64,000 bases of DNA, taken from NCBI GenBank assembly GCA_014529385.2, contig CM043945.1, forward strand, positions 140,224,241-140,288,240, read 5' to 3'. Under the pieces are notes generated by a model, which had not been told where the DNA came from, ran no database searches, and saw nothing but the letters and a program-made list of their open reading frames with translations. This document shows positions 33,829 through 45,100 of this stretch, piece after piece (position 1 is the first letter of the stretch; each line of letters opens with the position of its first letter). Both the position numbers and the translations under genes were made by a program. This stretch comes from Adiantum capillus-veneris. Lineage: Eukaryota; Streptophyta; Polypodiopsida; Polypodiales; Pteridaceae.

Positions 33829-34560
33829 ATGACCAAAATTGTGCACTTTGTGAAGGAGCTAACCTCCATTAACGCGGCCATGGCTGATCCAAAGTGGAAG
33901 GATGCAAGGCAGTCAGAGTATGATAGCATCACAAAGAATGACACTTGGGAAGTAGTGGATCGGCCTCCAAAGAAGAAAGTCATCAGCACCAAATGGGTGT
34001 ACAAGCTTAAGCATAAAGATGGTGGCTCTTTGCAAAAGCACAAAGTAAGGTTAGTAGCACAAGGTTTTTCTCAAGTCGAAGGGTTTGATGTTAGTGACAC
34101 CTTCGCTCCCATAGCTCGAATGACCACTATTTGTCTTGTACTTGCTCTTGTTGTGCTATCTATTTGTGGGTTGTTTACCAAATGGATGTTGTATCTGCAT
34201 TTTTTAATGGACTTCTCAAGGAGGAGGTGTATATAGAGCAATCACCAAGGTTTGAGTTTCCTTCTTCAAAACAGAAGATTTACGGATTAAAGAAGGCTTT
34301 ATACTGCCTGAAACAGTCACCAAGAGCATGTGTGTTGGAATTGAGAACTTTTTTAGAAAACCTGGCTTTAGAAGAAGTGCTTCTGAAGAAAATCTATATG
34401 TTCTTAGAGAGAATGGAAAACAAGTCATTATTATCACGTATATCAATGACTTGATAATCACAGGTGATCACAAAGCGGCTCATCCAACAAACTCGCAAGA
34501 GTTTGAGCTTTGAATTCAAACTGATAGACCTGGGTTTGTTGCATTACTATTTGGGGATTG
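33829..34560 (+). pseudogene. copia reverse transcriptase relic
   Basis: Motifs in order are WEVVDRPPKKKVISTKWVYK, HKVRLVAQGFSQVEGFDVSD, FAPIARM, after a frameshift QMDVVSAFFNGLLKEEVYIE, then YGLKKALYCLKQSPRA, and YINDLIITGD. The polymerase signature Y-V-D-D is changed to Y-I-N-D, losing a metal-binding Asp. At least three frames are used. Confidence 0.85.
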
Positions 34561-34634
34561 AGGTATGGGAATCCTCAAAAGGCATCTTCATCTCTTAACA
34601 AAAATATGCAAGAGAGATCCTAAAAGCTTTTGGC

Positions 34635-35111
34635 ATGATGGATTGCAAACCTATGAGCACTCCAATGGAGGCAAATTCAAAACTCTCCATGGAAGATTCT
34701 TCTCCCTCAGTCGACATCAAAAAGTACAGAAAACTTGTGGGAATCTTAATTTTCTTGTGTACTAGGCCAGATACTTCTTTTGCAGTAGGTGTTTTAAGTA
34801 GGTTTTCTAACCAGCCAAGGGAATCTCATTGGAAGGCAGGTATGCGTGTTCTTAAGTACATCAAAGGTACTTTGGGCCATGGCATTGTCTATGGCACTGG
34901 TCCTAGTGGGTATTGTGACTCTGATTGGGTAGGAGATTTTGATTCGAGAAAGCCAATCTCTGGATTTTGTTTCTCACTTGGTTCTGGAGTGTTTACTTGG
35001 ATCATCAAGAAGCAGCTAATTGTCGCTCTTTCTTCAGTAGAACCAGAGTATAAAGTTGCTTGTTTTGCATCTTGTGAAGCAATTTGGCTTAGGCGATTTC
35101 TCATGGCTTAG
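34635..35111 (+). pseudogene. copia RNase H region
   Basis: A 158-residue frame reads CKPMSTPMEANSKLS, KKYRKLVGILIFLCTRPDTS, HWKAGMRVLKYIKGTLGHGI, GYCDSDWVGDFDSRKPISGF and KKQLIVALSSVEPEYKVACF. The D-S-D-W and E-P-E-Y blocks correspond to catalytic RNase H segments (usually CDADWAGD and STAEAEY). The frame ends at 35111, and the tail (KNLVFHERTKHIEVQYHYV-like) continues in other frames to about 35300. Confidence 0.85.
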
Positions 35112-35378
35112 GTGTTTATCTTGATTTAACAACAACTAGAGTTGCATGGCAATCGTCAAGAACCTTGTCTTCCATGAACGCACAAAGCATATTGAGGTGC
35201 AGTATCATTATGTATGAGAACTACTTGAAGATGAGTATGTGGTGCTAGAGTATTGTCCCACTGAAGATAGTTGTGCATATATCTTCATCAAAGCTCTAGG
35301 GAAAGACCAGCTTCTTCAATATCTTTCTCAACTTGGAGCTGGCACACAATCAAAATAGAGTATCTTTGGGTGTTCATT

Positions 35379-35387
35379 GAGGGGGGG
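35379..35387 (+). other. copia polypurine tract
   Basis: GAGGGGGGG lies directly before the 3' LTR start TGTTGGTATACTT. Confidence 0.8.
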
Positions 35388-36605
35388 TGTTGGTATACTT
35401 GCAGTGACCAACTCTCTCAGTTTTGTCACCACAAAAAATGTTGCACAATTTACAAGGCTCCCATATGAGGAGAAGCCAATTGTGCACATATATTTGGTGG
35501 ATTCCAGCTTTGCACATTGATGAGATCTTTATTTGTGATCATGGATGGTACGGAGAAAATTCAAGGCCAACTTTGGGAGATAATTTTTATTCTCCAAAAT
35601 ATTTCTTTTTGCCTGAATATATTGATTGGACGGCGATGGAAAATCGGAAAACGGCCATTCAATGGCCAGTGGGGCGGATGGTCTGTGGTCTTTGGCTGGT
35701 AGCCGGTGGTCCTTGGCGGACTTGTCTACCCAAAAGTAGCTACAGATGGGCTCATGGGAGAGTCCTACTTAGACTTGGTAATCTAAGGGCGGCTACACAT
35801 GGGCATTTTGAGGCTCCCTTAGATCTATATAAGGAGGCCTTCTCCATGAGTATTATCAGCACTATACATTACAAGTGTGCACACTTGACACAAGCACACA
35901 CATCCTTGTTGAAGGATTGTTAGCCCCTTGTATTTCCTACTTGCTCTAGTTGTCTAGATTGCCATCTAAGATCTATCTTGAGAGCGCATGGGAATATAAT
36001 GCCATCACTTTGTAATAGTGTGCTAATGTAACATTTTTTATTTGCCTCTGAGAGGCAAAAGTGCAAAACAGACCCGATGGCCTCTACACCAAGACTATGC
36101 ACGATGGCCTCATCATGGGAGGTACACATAAAAGCATGAGAAGATTGAACTTTTTTCTTAATTATAGGTGTGTGTGATGATCTTGTGTTGGTAATCGTTG
36201 TGTGTATGAGAGTGCCCTCTAACCCTCCTTATATAGGTGGAAGGGGAGAATCTTCTACAAATTTTAATGCTAGACAAGAGGGCCCTAGCACATGGCCCGA
36301 GCCTGCTAGGACGACCATTGCACTAGCATTATTTAAGGATGATGATAAATGCTAGATGCTCTCTAGTTGGTCGGTGGCCACCGCTAGAGAGTTAAGGAGA
36401 ATATACAAAAAAAATCGTTTTTTTCTAAAAGTACAAGAAAAAGGTAAGGGTGATGATAGGTAGAGTAATAAGAGAAATTTACAAGCAGTCGTGTGAGTGC
36501 ATGTAAGTGTGTGTTCAAGAGAGAGGAATAAGAGAGAGAACCATTGATTTTTAGAGAGGAAACAAAGAGAGAATTTTTAGCCATGGAGAGAGAGAGAGAG
36601 AGAGT

Positions 36606-36656
<51 letters not shown>

Positions 36657-37052
36657 GAGACAAGGCAAGCCCTCCCTCCTTTGTTGACTTTGGCTTCTTT
36701 ATTGGCCACCTATTTTCAAACTATAGATATTATAGTGCTTAAATAAATTAAGAGTGGAGACCCATGGAAAGAAAAGCATGGAAAAGAAGACGCTCTTGGC
36801 TCCACCGATGATTGACCATAATTCACCCTCTCTTGACCATTCGTCCCATGGCAAGCTCTCATAAGAGATTTTTTCTCCAAATTTTGAGTCTTCAAGTGGG
36901 CGTTCATCCACAAAGCCTTGAAGCCTTGTCATCAACCAAGAGAGAGGTGAACCGAAATTCGAAGTGCAACCCTCACCACTAATCTACTTTGCATCATATC
37001 TCTCTCTACTCCCCTTGCTACTAGATCCTTATTGTATTCCGCATTTCTTACA
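35388..37052 (+). repeat. copia 3' LTR, split by a gypsy-type LTR
   Basis: Homology to the 5' LTR runs 35388-36048, stops at TTTGCC, and resumes after the inserted LTR at TAATCTACTTTGC (about 36980) to end GCATTTCTTACA at 37052. The bases at the break (CCTC and CCAC against CCGC in the intact LTR) look like a mutated short target duplication. Confidence 0.82.
36049..36975 (-). repeat. gypsy-type LTR copy L inside the copia LTR (927 bp)
   Basis: The plus strand starts TGAGAGGCAAAAGTGC and ends GCAACCCTCA, so the LTR is TG..CA on the minus strand. It matches 48359-50085 but lacks two blocks (equivalent to about 48446-48735 and 48770-49122). It contains (GA)n and (GT)n at 36588-36654. No internal region adjoins it on the right, so it behaves as a solo LTR or one end of a duplication. 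Confidence 0.75.
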
Positions 37053-37057
37053 TTTTT

Positions 37058-38107
37058 TGAACTTTCCCTAGCTAACAATATTAGCATGAATTTTTAATGC
37101 TTATATTAGCATCCCATACACAAAGCTCATGAAGCACTCTATGTGTTTTTGGAAGTAAACCACATTTGGCTTGCATATCGACCCAAACCATTGCCATTCA
37201 CAACATTTGGCATGCATGCGGACCAAAGCATTGCAAAACACAACATACAACATACATATCTTTCAAGGCATGATCAAACTCAACATATTCCTCCAAGAGC
37301 CACAATCTTCCTCCAAGAGCCACAATCGGTGCAAAAGCAACCCAAAGTTCCTTCACCATTTCCATATTGGGCATAAACTCCAATCACCATATTGTTGGAG
37401 TAATTTGTTCTATCAAAATTTTTGTAATTAGCTAAGAAAAAATGCAAAACACACCTTCTTTCAAGTATTGGAAAAACCCTTTTTTCTTAAATCCTCTCCT
37501 TACGGATGTAGAGCATCACGACACTCATTATGTCCGATGGTGGTTGTGGACGGTGTCAATGGCGCTATTGGGTAGTGTTTTTATTGGTCATGTTGGGTGT
37601 CTCTTCCCACATGGTCTTGCGAAAAGCTTTTGGAATTTAGGTGTGCCCACAAAAAAAAAAAAAGAGAAAATATTATTGTGAATAAAGGGGGGGTTTCCCC
37701 ACTCACAATGTCGTGAAGGCACCCTTTGAAAAAGTTACGGTTAAACGCGTGGTGGCTCTCCTAGTCAACTATATAAAAAGTTCATTCTTGTAAAAGAAGT
37801 GGCTGAAATAAAATAGGAAAAGTTGGCAAAAAGGCTTAAAACAAAAAAAAAGATATTTTATAGCATTCTTTCGTGCATTAAAATTGTAGAGCGAAGTGTG
37901 TGTTGATTTGAAGGCTTAGCTATTGGTTTATATATAACTTCGTACGGGAAATGTGAGGTTACGTAAAAAAATGTGGGGGGCCTTCAATTAGTTTTGTGTA
38001 CCAAATGTGGTGATAGGTGCATAGTGGGCCGTAAGACTAGAGGAGAGCCAATCACAATACATCTAGCGGATTTTGTGTGTCAGTGTGTGAGGTAGTGCCT
38101 AACAGAG
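37058..38107. repeat. dispersed repeat family R, copy C
   Basis: It continues the copia target sequence and matches 50091-51240 nearly throughout, including GGAAGTAAACCACATTTGGC, TGGTGGCTCTCCTAG and GTGCCTAACAGAGT at the end. Homology stops at about 38107. No gene is present. Confidence 0.7.
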
Positions 38108-38156
38108 TTGTATACTCATGTTGTGGTGTCATGTTGTGGTTTATGGGTTTATGTTA

Positions 38157-38182
38157 TGAGGAAAAAGAGAGAGAATTTTCAG

Positions 38183-38221
<39 letters not shown>

Positions 38222-38350
38222 GTGTGAGTGTGTATGCGCTAAAAATTGGTTGTTTTCGGCTTGTGTGTGTGCATGTGTAGGAGAGAGATAGAGCTTGTGT
38301 GTGTGCATGTGTGTGTGTGTGTAGGAGAGAGATAGAGCTTTATGTTGGTA

Positions 38351-38390
<40 letters not shown>

Positions 38391-38432
38391 TTCATCCATG
38401 AAGAGAGAGAGAGAGAGAGAGTAAGAGACAAG

Positions 38433-38475
<43 letters not shown>

Positions 38476-38800
38476 CAAGGAGGCCCCTCCCTCCTCCTTT
38501 GTTGACTTTGGCTTCATTATTGGCCACCCTATTTTCAAATTATAAATATTATATTGCGTAAATAAATTAAGAGTGGATCCCCATGGAAAGAAAAACATGG
38601 AAAAGGAAGATGCTCTTGGCTCCACCAATGCTTGACCATAATGCACCCTCTTGACCATCTGCCCCATGGCAAACTCCCATAAGAGACTTTTTCTCCAAGC
38701 TTCGAGTCTTCAAGTGGGCGTTCATCCATGAAGCCTTGAAGCATTTTTGTCAAGTGCATACCAAGAGAGAGGTGAACCAAAATTTGAAGAGCAACCCTCA
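38157..38800 (-). repeat. gypsy 3' LTR, truncated (copy M)
   Basis: Plus-strand end GCAACCCTCA at 38800 abuts a pyrimidine-rich run. It matches the corresponding part of copies L and R, but its far end is missing: homology begins only at GAGAGAATTTTCAGCCATGG. (GA)n tracts lie at 38188-38219 and 38356-38470. Confidence 0.72.
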
Positions 38801-38815
38801 TTAGCCCTCCCCCTT
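38801..38815 (-). other. gypsy polypurine tract
   Basis: The minus strand reads AAGGGGGAGGGCTAA directly before the LTR start TGAGGGTTGC. Confidence 0.75.
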
Positions 38816-38904
38816 AAGCTAGAGGAATTTATGCCTCTAGCTCTATACTTGATTCTTCTTTGGTTGAGATGGTGGAGTCTCCTCAAGAATATGTATCATT
38901 GGTG

Positions 38905-39278
38905 CTTGATCAAACCTCAGAAAAAGTACTACTTCAACCTCCATCCCTTGACTAGTGTCTTGTGGAGCCTACCGTCTGCATCCATCAATCGGTAACTTCC
39001 ATTGTTGTAGTGCTTCCTAATGACGAATGGCCCTTCCCATCTAGGTGAAAACTTCTTATCCTTCCTATTGTCAAGCATGTTGTCATATCTTAGAACCAAC
39101 ATACCTTTCTTGAGAGCTTTTGTCTTAAGTCCCTTGTTGAAGGTACTTAAGTGACATTGCTCTGCATGTGCTGCATAATAGTTGGTAGCGTCTTCTCTGT
39201 TGTATTGAAGCCTCTCTAGATCAAAAATGTGGTTGTGTGCAGATAAGCATTAGCGCATTCCATCTGCGTTGCTAGCAC
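38905..39278 (-). pseudogene. gypsy integrase C-terminal part
   Basis: The minus strand reads LERLQYNREDATNYYAAHAE, KKGMLVLRYDNMLDNRKDKK, FSPRWEGPFVIRKHYNNGSY and RLMDADGRLHKTLVKGWRLK, then a stop. F-S-P-R-W-E-G-P-F-V is the GPY/F-type integrase C-terminal module of gypsy elements. The reading resumes the integrase left off at 43270 on the other side of the insertion. Confidence 0.85.
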
Positions 39279-39279
39279 T

Positions 39280-39595
39280 GCCTAGTGAAGAATCCCGCTC
39301 TCCGAGCGAGCAAATCTAAGCGAGTGCTAAAGCGAGCAGACAGTTACAAAGATATTAACAATATTTTCAAAAAAAATTTCAATTGAACGCGTGAATGTAT
39401 TAAGAAAGAACACAAAAGATTACATACATCCATGGGAAGGGAGTAGTAGACTCAGACCAAACTATCGAAAGCCCTAATTAATAATATTTTGCAACATTCT
39501 TTTATCAAAACCTAATTAAAGCATCGTCAGACAATTCGTCTTCTATGGAAAAATTGGCATATAGAACTTTCTTTAGAGAATTTTGTGCACCTTTT

Positions 39596-39629
<34 letters not shown>

Positions 39630-40302
39630 CTAGCTATAATCTATAGGAGCCAATAAAAAACCGGTCACCAATTTAGGGACACAAGTTAGAGACAAGTCTT
39701 GCCTAGTTCAATTACACTTTGCGCCAATTTAAAGTCAAGGTTGGGTGAGTGTTGGGTTTGATAGTTCGCTTTAGATTTGATCTTAACCATTGGATCCATG
39801 ATATTTACCTTGTTGGCACATTTGTTTTTACATACCCCCTTGAGAGGTTCTCCATTGGCACCCACTTTTTTACACATGAATTAGAAATCAACCACAATAT
39901 TTGCCCTACCTAACTCGATTTGACCTGAAATTTCTTTTGCAGATTCTCCTTGTCGAGGGCTTTCATAGTGGTGTAGTATGTCGTCAGCAATTGCTCGTCT
40001 ACCTTGGGCGTCTCTAAACTGGCTTCTTTACCCTAAAAATCTTTGAATTTTGAAGAAAAATATGACTCCTAATGTAGATGATATGTATGAATTGTCAGTC
40101 TTGAAAGGTACGCAGGTCAGTGTGAGCACATTTTGCTTCTCTCACACTCTATCTCTCCCACAAATTCAATGAACGCTGGCATGCATGTATGTAAAGGCTA
40201 GACTCCACCTTCAGAGGCTGCAAGTATTCATACGCTCCAGCATGTGAAGGCGGTGCGAGTAGAGGCTTTGGTTCGATTTGAGCTCCATGAGCGCCCACTA
40301 AG

Positions 40303-40344
<42 letters not shown>

Positions 40345-40969
40345 ACTAGCTATTTGCATACATGGAGTTGAGCGCCAGACAAGGGTGTGGGTGGGTATGG
40401 ATATCCTTCAAAAATCTCCCATGTGCGTCCGAATTTTGTGCTCTCCCTCCAATTTCTTCGATAAGTCACAGGTTCTTTGCATCAGCTCTACGTATAATTT
40501 GCGATTGCGATCTTCATAAGCTTGGTCTATCTCCAAAATCCATGCACGCCTGCGCGCGTCCATAGAAACAACAATCTCACCTTAGTGTTTAGCTTCTCAA
40601 TTAATTATTAGCCTCCTGCCACAAACACTGCACGCCAGCGTGAAGTGTTTTGTGCTATGTTTATGTTTAGGGAGAGGATTGCCCACAAGCCTAAAAAATT
40701 TCAAATATCAGCTAGATTCCTTAACTAGTATTCCCCGACACATCCCCTCCTCTCCTACCCATCCCCTCTCTGCCACGTGTTGCCTCGTCCGTCTTGATAT
40801 ACGCCACCTCTTGAAGGTCTCAATGGCCATGGCCAGCAAACGCAACAGGTATGAGGGTCTACTTTCCAAACACTGGACATGCATCATCTTGCACTACTTC
40901 AATCCTTGTTTCATGCATGTACGTGAGCAAAGAAGTCCAACCCACCTCTCAGAAAAAAGAGTCAAGAGG
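39280..40969. other. left half of the insertion, no gene
   Basis: Only short frames without domains. (CT)n lies at 39600-39626 and (GA)n at 40304-40343. The 115-residue frame at 40640-40987 runs into the foldback and is not supported. Confidence 0.5.
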
Positions 40970-41288
40970 AGCACCTCTCAAAAGTAGTAAGTCTGGAAAC
41001 TTTCAAGAAGAGCCACCCTCCTTCAAAGTATGGTTGTTTCTCAAGAAGCAACTAGCATGTTTAGTGAATAGTATGTGCAAAAAATACCTACATACATATT
41101 TAGACATGCTCAAAGACAAATGGCCCCACAAACTAAATGTCTTTCTCATGTTGGCTTATTGTCTGTAGGTATGCACGTCGATGTGCATTCCTACAAAATG
41201 ATTCACTAAACATGCTCATTGAAACAGCCATACTTTGCAAGAGGGTGCCTCCTCTTGAAAGTCCTCATACCTACTTTTGAGAGGTGCT
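40970..41288. repeat. foldback structure 1 (319 bp)
   Basis: Ends are perfect 18-nt inverted arms AGCACCTCTCAAAAGTAG (40970-40987) and its complement (41271-41288). Imperfect pairing continues inward through ACTTTCAAGA, CAAAGTATGG and CATGTTTAGTGAAT. The centre is near 41130. MITE-like, possible small-RNA source; no ORF. Confidence 0.85.
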
Positions 41289-41384
41289 GAGCGGTGTTCA
41301 AAAAAAACCGAGATTTAGTGTATTTTTAATCGGCTAAGGTTGCAAAATCCCGGCTAAGTTTTGAGCTTGCCTTGGAAAAAATAA

Positions 41385-42012
41385 GTCAAATTTTACAATA
41401 TTTAGTGTACATACCGGCAAAAGCTTCATATTTTGACCTAAAAACCGATCAACTTTCAACTTTGCCCTTATTTCCTTTGATTAGGAAAAATGTTTTTTTA
41501 AAGCCCTAAGGTGCTCCTCTTGACCCTCTTGTAGGTATGCACGTATACCTAAGAGAGGGTCAAGAGGAGCACCTTAGGGCTTTAAAAAAACATTTTTCCT
41601 AACCAAAGGAAATACGGGCAAAGTTGAAAGTTGACGTGCATACCTACAAGAGTGTCAAGAGGTCAACTTTCAACTTTGCCCTTATTTCCTTTGGTTAGGA
41701 AAAATGGTTTTTTTAATCCCTAAGTCAATGTGCATACCTACAAAGGGTCAAGAGGTTACCTTCCAACTTTGCCGTATTTCCTTTGGTTAGGAAAAATGGT
41801 TTTTTTAAGCCCTAAGGTGCTCCTCTTGACCCTCTTGTAGGTATGCGCGTTGATGTGCATACCTACAAGAGGGTCAAGAGGAGCACCTTAGGGCTTTAAA
41901 AAAACATTTTTCCTAACCAAAGGAAATAAGGGCAAAGTTGAAAGTTGATCGGTTTTTAGGTCAAAATTTGAAGCTTTTGTCGGTATTTACACTAAATATT
42001 GTAAAATTTGAC
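41385..42012. repeat. foldback structure 2: five alternating inverted units (628 bp)
   Basis: Arms begin GTCAAATTTTACAATATTTA (41385) and end in its complement at 42012. Inside, a unit containing CAACTTTCAACTTTGCCCTT, CCTTTGGTTAGGAAAAATG, TTAAAGCCCTAAGGTGCTCC and TCTTGACCCTCTTGTAGGTA occurs in alternating orientation about five times. The largest arms are over 140 nt. A related GTCAAGAGGAGCACC motif opens foldback 1. Confidence 0.85.
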
Positions 42013-42217
42013 CCCAAGCAAGGCATGGTGTTCTACCACGGCAACGCTGGCAACAACACTGTAGCCCAGGTACACGGGGAGGAAGGGAGAGGAAGGGACG
42101 ATGACGATCTATACTCACTAAAGCGCTGTAAAAATATCCACCATTGTCAAAAATATAGACCAACAAATCTTTAAGTTAATCGCTACTATGATTTTAAAAA
42201 AACGGGGGTGTACGTAT

Positions 42218-42231
42218 GCACGTCGACGTGC
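42218..42231. repeat. 14-bp palindrome GCACGTCGACGTGC
   Basis: A perfect palindrome preceded by TAT. Near copies (GCACGTCGATGTGC at 41172, GCGCGTTGATGTGC at 41846) sit at the tips of the foldbacks, so the palindrome is a shared part of this insertion family. Confidence 0.7.
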
Positions 42232-42606
42232 GGTCCTTGCGCTCCCTGCCTCCTCGCCCTCTAGGCATACACAACGACGATGCCTCTCTCCTGTGCCGAT
42301 CTAAAGAAATCAGAGAGAAAGAGACTATTGTCTCTCTTCACTGATACAGAGATAGCGGGCGAGAGACCCAGGAGCCTTGATCATTCATTGATGAGAGAGA
42401 GAGTGTCCAGTGTCCAGGCGCATGTGGCCAGAAGAGAGAGGGTGCGGAGAGAGCGTAGTGGTACATACGCAAGACTGCATGCAAATCAATGGCTTCCTTC
42501 TCTCTCCCATTTTAGCTGCAAAGCATGATAATCCCACTCTTCTCTCTTGCACTCACGCTCACACACACACACATACACACGGAACGTTGTCCAAGTCAGG
42601 CCTCCA

Positions 42607-42638
<32 letters not shown>

Positions 42639-42740
42639 CAACTCCATCCACCATGGCCACCCCCATATATGACACCTTAATTGAAAAGGATGAGGCCACT
42701 CGTGACAGAGAGTGAAAGAGACTCTCTCCAAAAAAAAAAA

Positions 42741-42856
42741 CACCTAAAAAATTGATGTCGTGCTTCTAAAATTAGTGCACTAAAAAATTGTTGTTGTGCT
42801 TCTAAAATTAGTGCACTAAAAAATTGATGTTGTGCCTCTAAAATTAGTGCACTAAA
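42741..42856. repeat. 36-37-bp tandem repeat, three units
   Basis: Units CAC(C)TAAAAAATTG(A/T)TGT(C/T)GTGC... lie at 42741-42777, 42778-42813 and 42814-42849, with a partial fourth. No coding role seen. Confidence 0.85.
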
Positions 42857-43158
42857 ACTTTATTTATAACTATAGACTTCAGAGGTATCTCCAAAGATTC
42901 TCCCTTTTCTTTTTTTTTTTAAATTGAGTGCTTCTATTGAGTTTACGTTAAAAGAAATATAATCGGCATATTTTAGCTTAGGCACCAATTGGCAACGTGT
43001 GCACCGCTGGCAATGCCCACCACCCAGACCTGGCAGCACTTGTAGCACAAAATATAGAAGAAGAAGAAATTGGTACCATGTGGCAACCTGAATTGCTTTC
43101 TCCATTATACTATGCATTAGATGTGTTGGTTATGTAAGCTAATTTTTCTATTTCCTTG

Positions 43159-43944
43159 TTATCTAAGACATAGATTACATGTACACTCGAACCCATATAC
43201 TTTGCTCGGATTTGGGCTTGCTCGGAAAAGATTGCTCGGGGTATGGTAAGACTCCTGCCTAGCTAGCACCCAGATACTAGCCAATTTGTACTTCAATGGG
43301 TAAAATAGCCTCCTTACCATACAATATGGTGTGAATCCAAGGGATGTGCAATATGAAGTGCAATAAGCCCAAAGTGCATCCATAAGGTGATTATCCCAAT
43401 CACTTTTGTGACTGCTTACTTGTTTAGAGATGATTTTGCATATCATACCATTTTTACCTTCTCCACCAAATCGTTGCATTGTGGGTAGTAGGGAGTTGAA
43501 TTTTGTCGCAAGATGCCCAGATTTCACATTAGCTCTCCTACTAGCTCTCCTCTAAAACCTGGTTCCCTATAAAACATCATCTCAAGAGGAGTGTCGAAAT
43601 AGCAACAAATTCTTTGACCCACCTAATCATGTAGTCCACATCCATGATGATATACAATTTAGCTAATTGGGTCCTTGGCAAAGGCCCAATAGCATCAATT
43701 CTCCATTTCTCAAATGGTCCATAAGAGATAATAGGAGCTTGTGGCTAGTATGTGAGTCTCCTATTGCCAGCCTTCTAACACCTTTGCATGTTTTACACCA
43801 ATGATGGACGTCTCTTTGTAAACTAGGCCACACAAACCCGGCTTGTAGAGTCTTCCTACTAGTGATGTCAAGTACAAAGTGACCACCACAAACACCATCA
43901 TGGAAACTTGAAATAATTTTGGTGATCTCTTTAGATAGAGGCAT
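43159..43944 (-). pseudogene. gypsy integrase N-terminal and core relic
   Basis: The upstream frame (43944-43663) has DGVCGGHFVLDITSRKTLQ, GFVWPSLQRDVHHWCKTCKG, an HHCC zinc-binding module with H-x-x-x-x-x-H and C-K-T-C visible. The downstream frame (43527-43159) has LPTMQRFGGEGKNGMICKII and WDNHLMDALWAYCTSYCTSL, the end of the core, and GFTPYCMV. The middle with the first catalytic residues is spread over other frames. The frame leaves gypsy sequence at 43270, the right edge of the insertion. Confidence 0.78.
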
Positions 43945-44223
43945 ATACCTAAGAATTTAATCCTTACCTTTGCAATAGAGGTCATCATTGATCACGCAGT
44001 ATTATGTTGTCGTATGCACAAGCCACTTCTTTTGGCCCTTGGTAAGATCTCTAGGATACTCTCTTGTGTCCAAGAAAGTCATGATGTTAGGCATAGCATC
44101 ACTACCTTGGAAGAGAGGCGGCTTCAACTTGATTGCACCCACTGGAACATCTTGTAGTTTTTCTCAAGATAGAGCATCTGCTTCCTAATTTTTTGCTCTA
44201 GGTACGTGATGTAATTGCACAGA

Positions 44224-45100
44224 TTAAAATTTTCCTTGGAGCTCCTTAATTTGGCGTAGATGGATTAACAATATATGATTTTTACAAACCCAAATTTCTT
44301 GTACTTGTTTTGTTAAAAGCATGGCATCACCAAATACATTTAACTGTTGAATACCTTGTGTCACACACCACTCTAACCGAAGAGCTAAGGCTGTATATTC
44401 TATCTCATTGTTAGAGTGGGAATCCAAGAGATGCCCAATGGAAAATACATTGTCCCCTTTCTTGTTGAAGATGACAATGCTAGCTGTAGCTTTGTCCATT
44501 GTCCTCTTATAGGCTCCACCAAAGAAAAGAGAGTGAGCCCTCTCTATCTTAAGGACGTCTAACACAGGTGTTGCTTCTTTGTCACTTTTCTTGATCTTTA
44601 GCTTCTTTTCATAGTGGTGATGAGTGAGAATGCCTCCCAGGCTTGCTCTTGTGGAGCTCTCCACTTGCATTGTGTAGTCAAACTCTTGCAACCTTGTGAG
44701 CCATTTGGAAATTCTAGAAGAAACATCCATGTGATGCATTACATAAGGAAATACTTCTTCCATGGTTAAAATTATGAATGGTCTAGACAGTAAATAAGAG
44801 AGAGACTTGGTAGTAGAAAACATTAACGCAAGCATCATGTGCTCCACTACCGTGTATCCTTCTCTGATGGAGTCATCATGCGACTTGAGAAGTAAACAGG
44901 ACACATGAAAGAAGTTTGAGGATCCTTTTGCATCAATATTGCCCCAAGTGTGTCATTGCCCACACTAGGGTTTACATAAAACAACTCGTCCCACTTTGGA
45001 GGTGCAATGGTGGGGAGTTAGGCTAGAATTTCTTTTACCTCATTGAACTTTTGTTCAGTTCCTTCACTCCAAGTGAAGATCTATTGATGGGTGTAAAGGG
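44224..45100 (-). pseudogene. gypsy RNase H region
   Basis: A minus-strand frame reads VIFNKKGDNVFSIGHLLDSH, NNEIEYTALALRLEWCVTQG and LNVFGDAMLLTKQVQEIWVC. N-E-I-E-Y-T-A and F-G-D-A-M are the N-x-x-E-Y and G-D-S-x-L blocks of the gypsy RNase H. Upstream parts include LTRLQEFDYTMQVESSTRAS and FMCPVYFSSRMMTPSEKDTR, the connection region. Two or more frames are used. Confidence 0.8.

Larger units (their letters stand above)
30578..37052 (+). mobile_element. degenerate Ty1-copia retrotransposon with TTTTT target duplication
   Basis: Order is LTR, tRNA-Met primer site, gag, protease, integrase, reverse transcriptase, RNase H, polypurine tract, LTR; integrase before RT is the copia order. TTTTT lies immediately outside both ends (30573-30577 and 37053-37057). 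The right LTR is interrupted by a gypsy-type LTR at 36049-36975. Stops, frameshifts and a deletion in integrase mean no protein is intact. Confidence 0.88.
39279..43261. mobile_element. 3,983-bp non-autonomous insertion flanked by GCTAGCAC
   Basis: GCTAGCAC occurs at 39271-39278 and again at 43262-43269, and removing one copy plus the insert restores the gypsy integrase frame. An 8-bp duplication is the hAT size. Ends are weak inverted matches (TGCCTAGTGAAG... against TAGGCAGGAG...), with CCGAGC motifs repeated near both (39301-39330 and 43204-43240). No transposase is visible inside, so the class call is tentative. Confidence 0.6.

Noticed and set aside
40640-40987. 115-residue frame in the 4-kb insertion as a transposase
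   Set aside because: No catalytic motif, and it ends inside a foldback arm.
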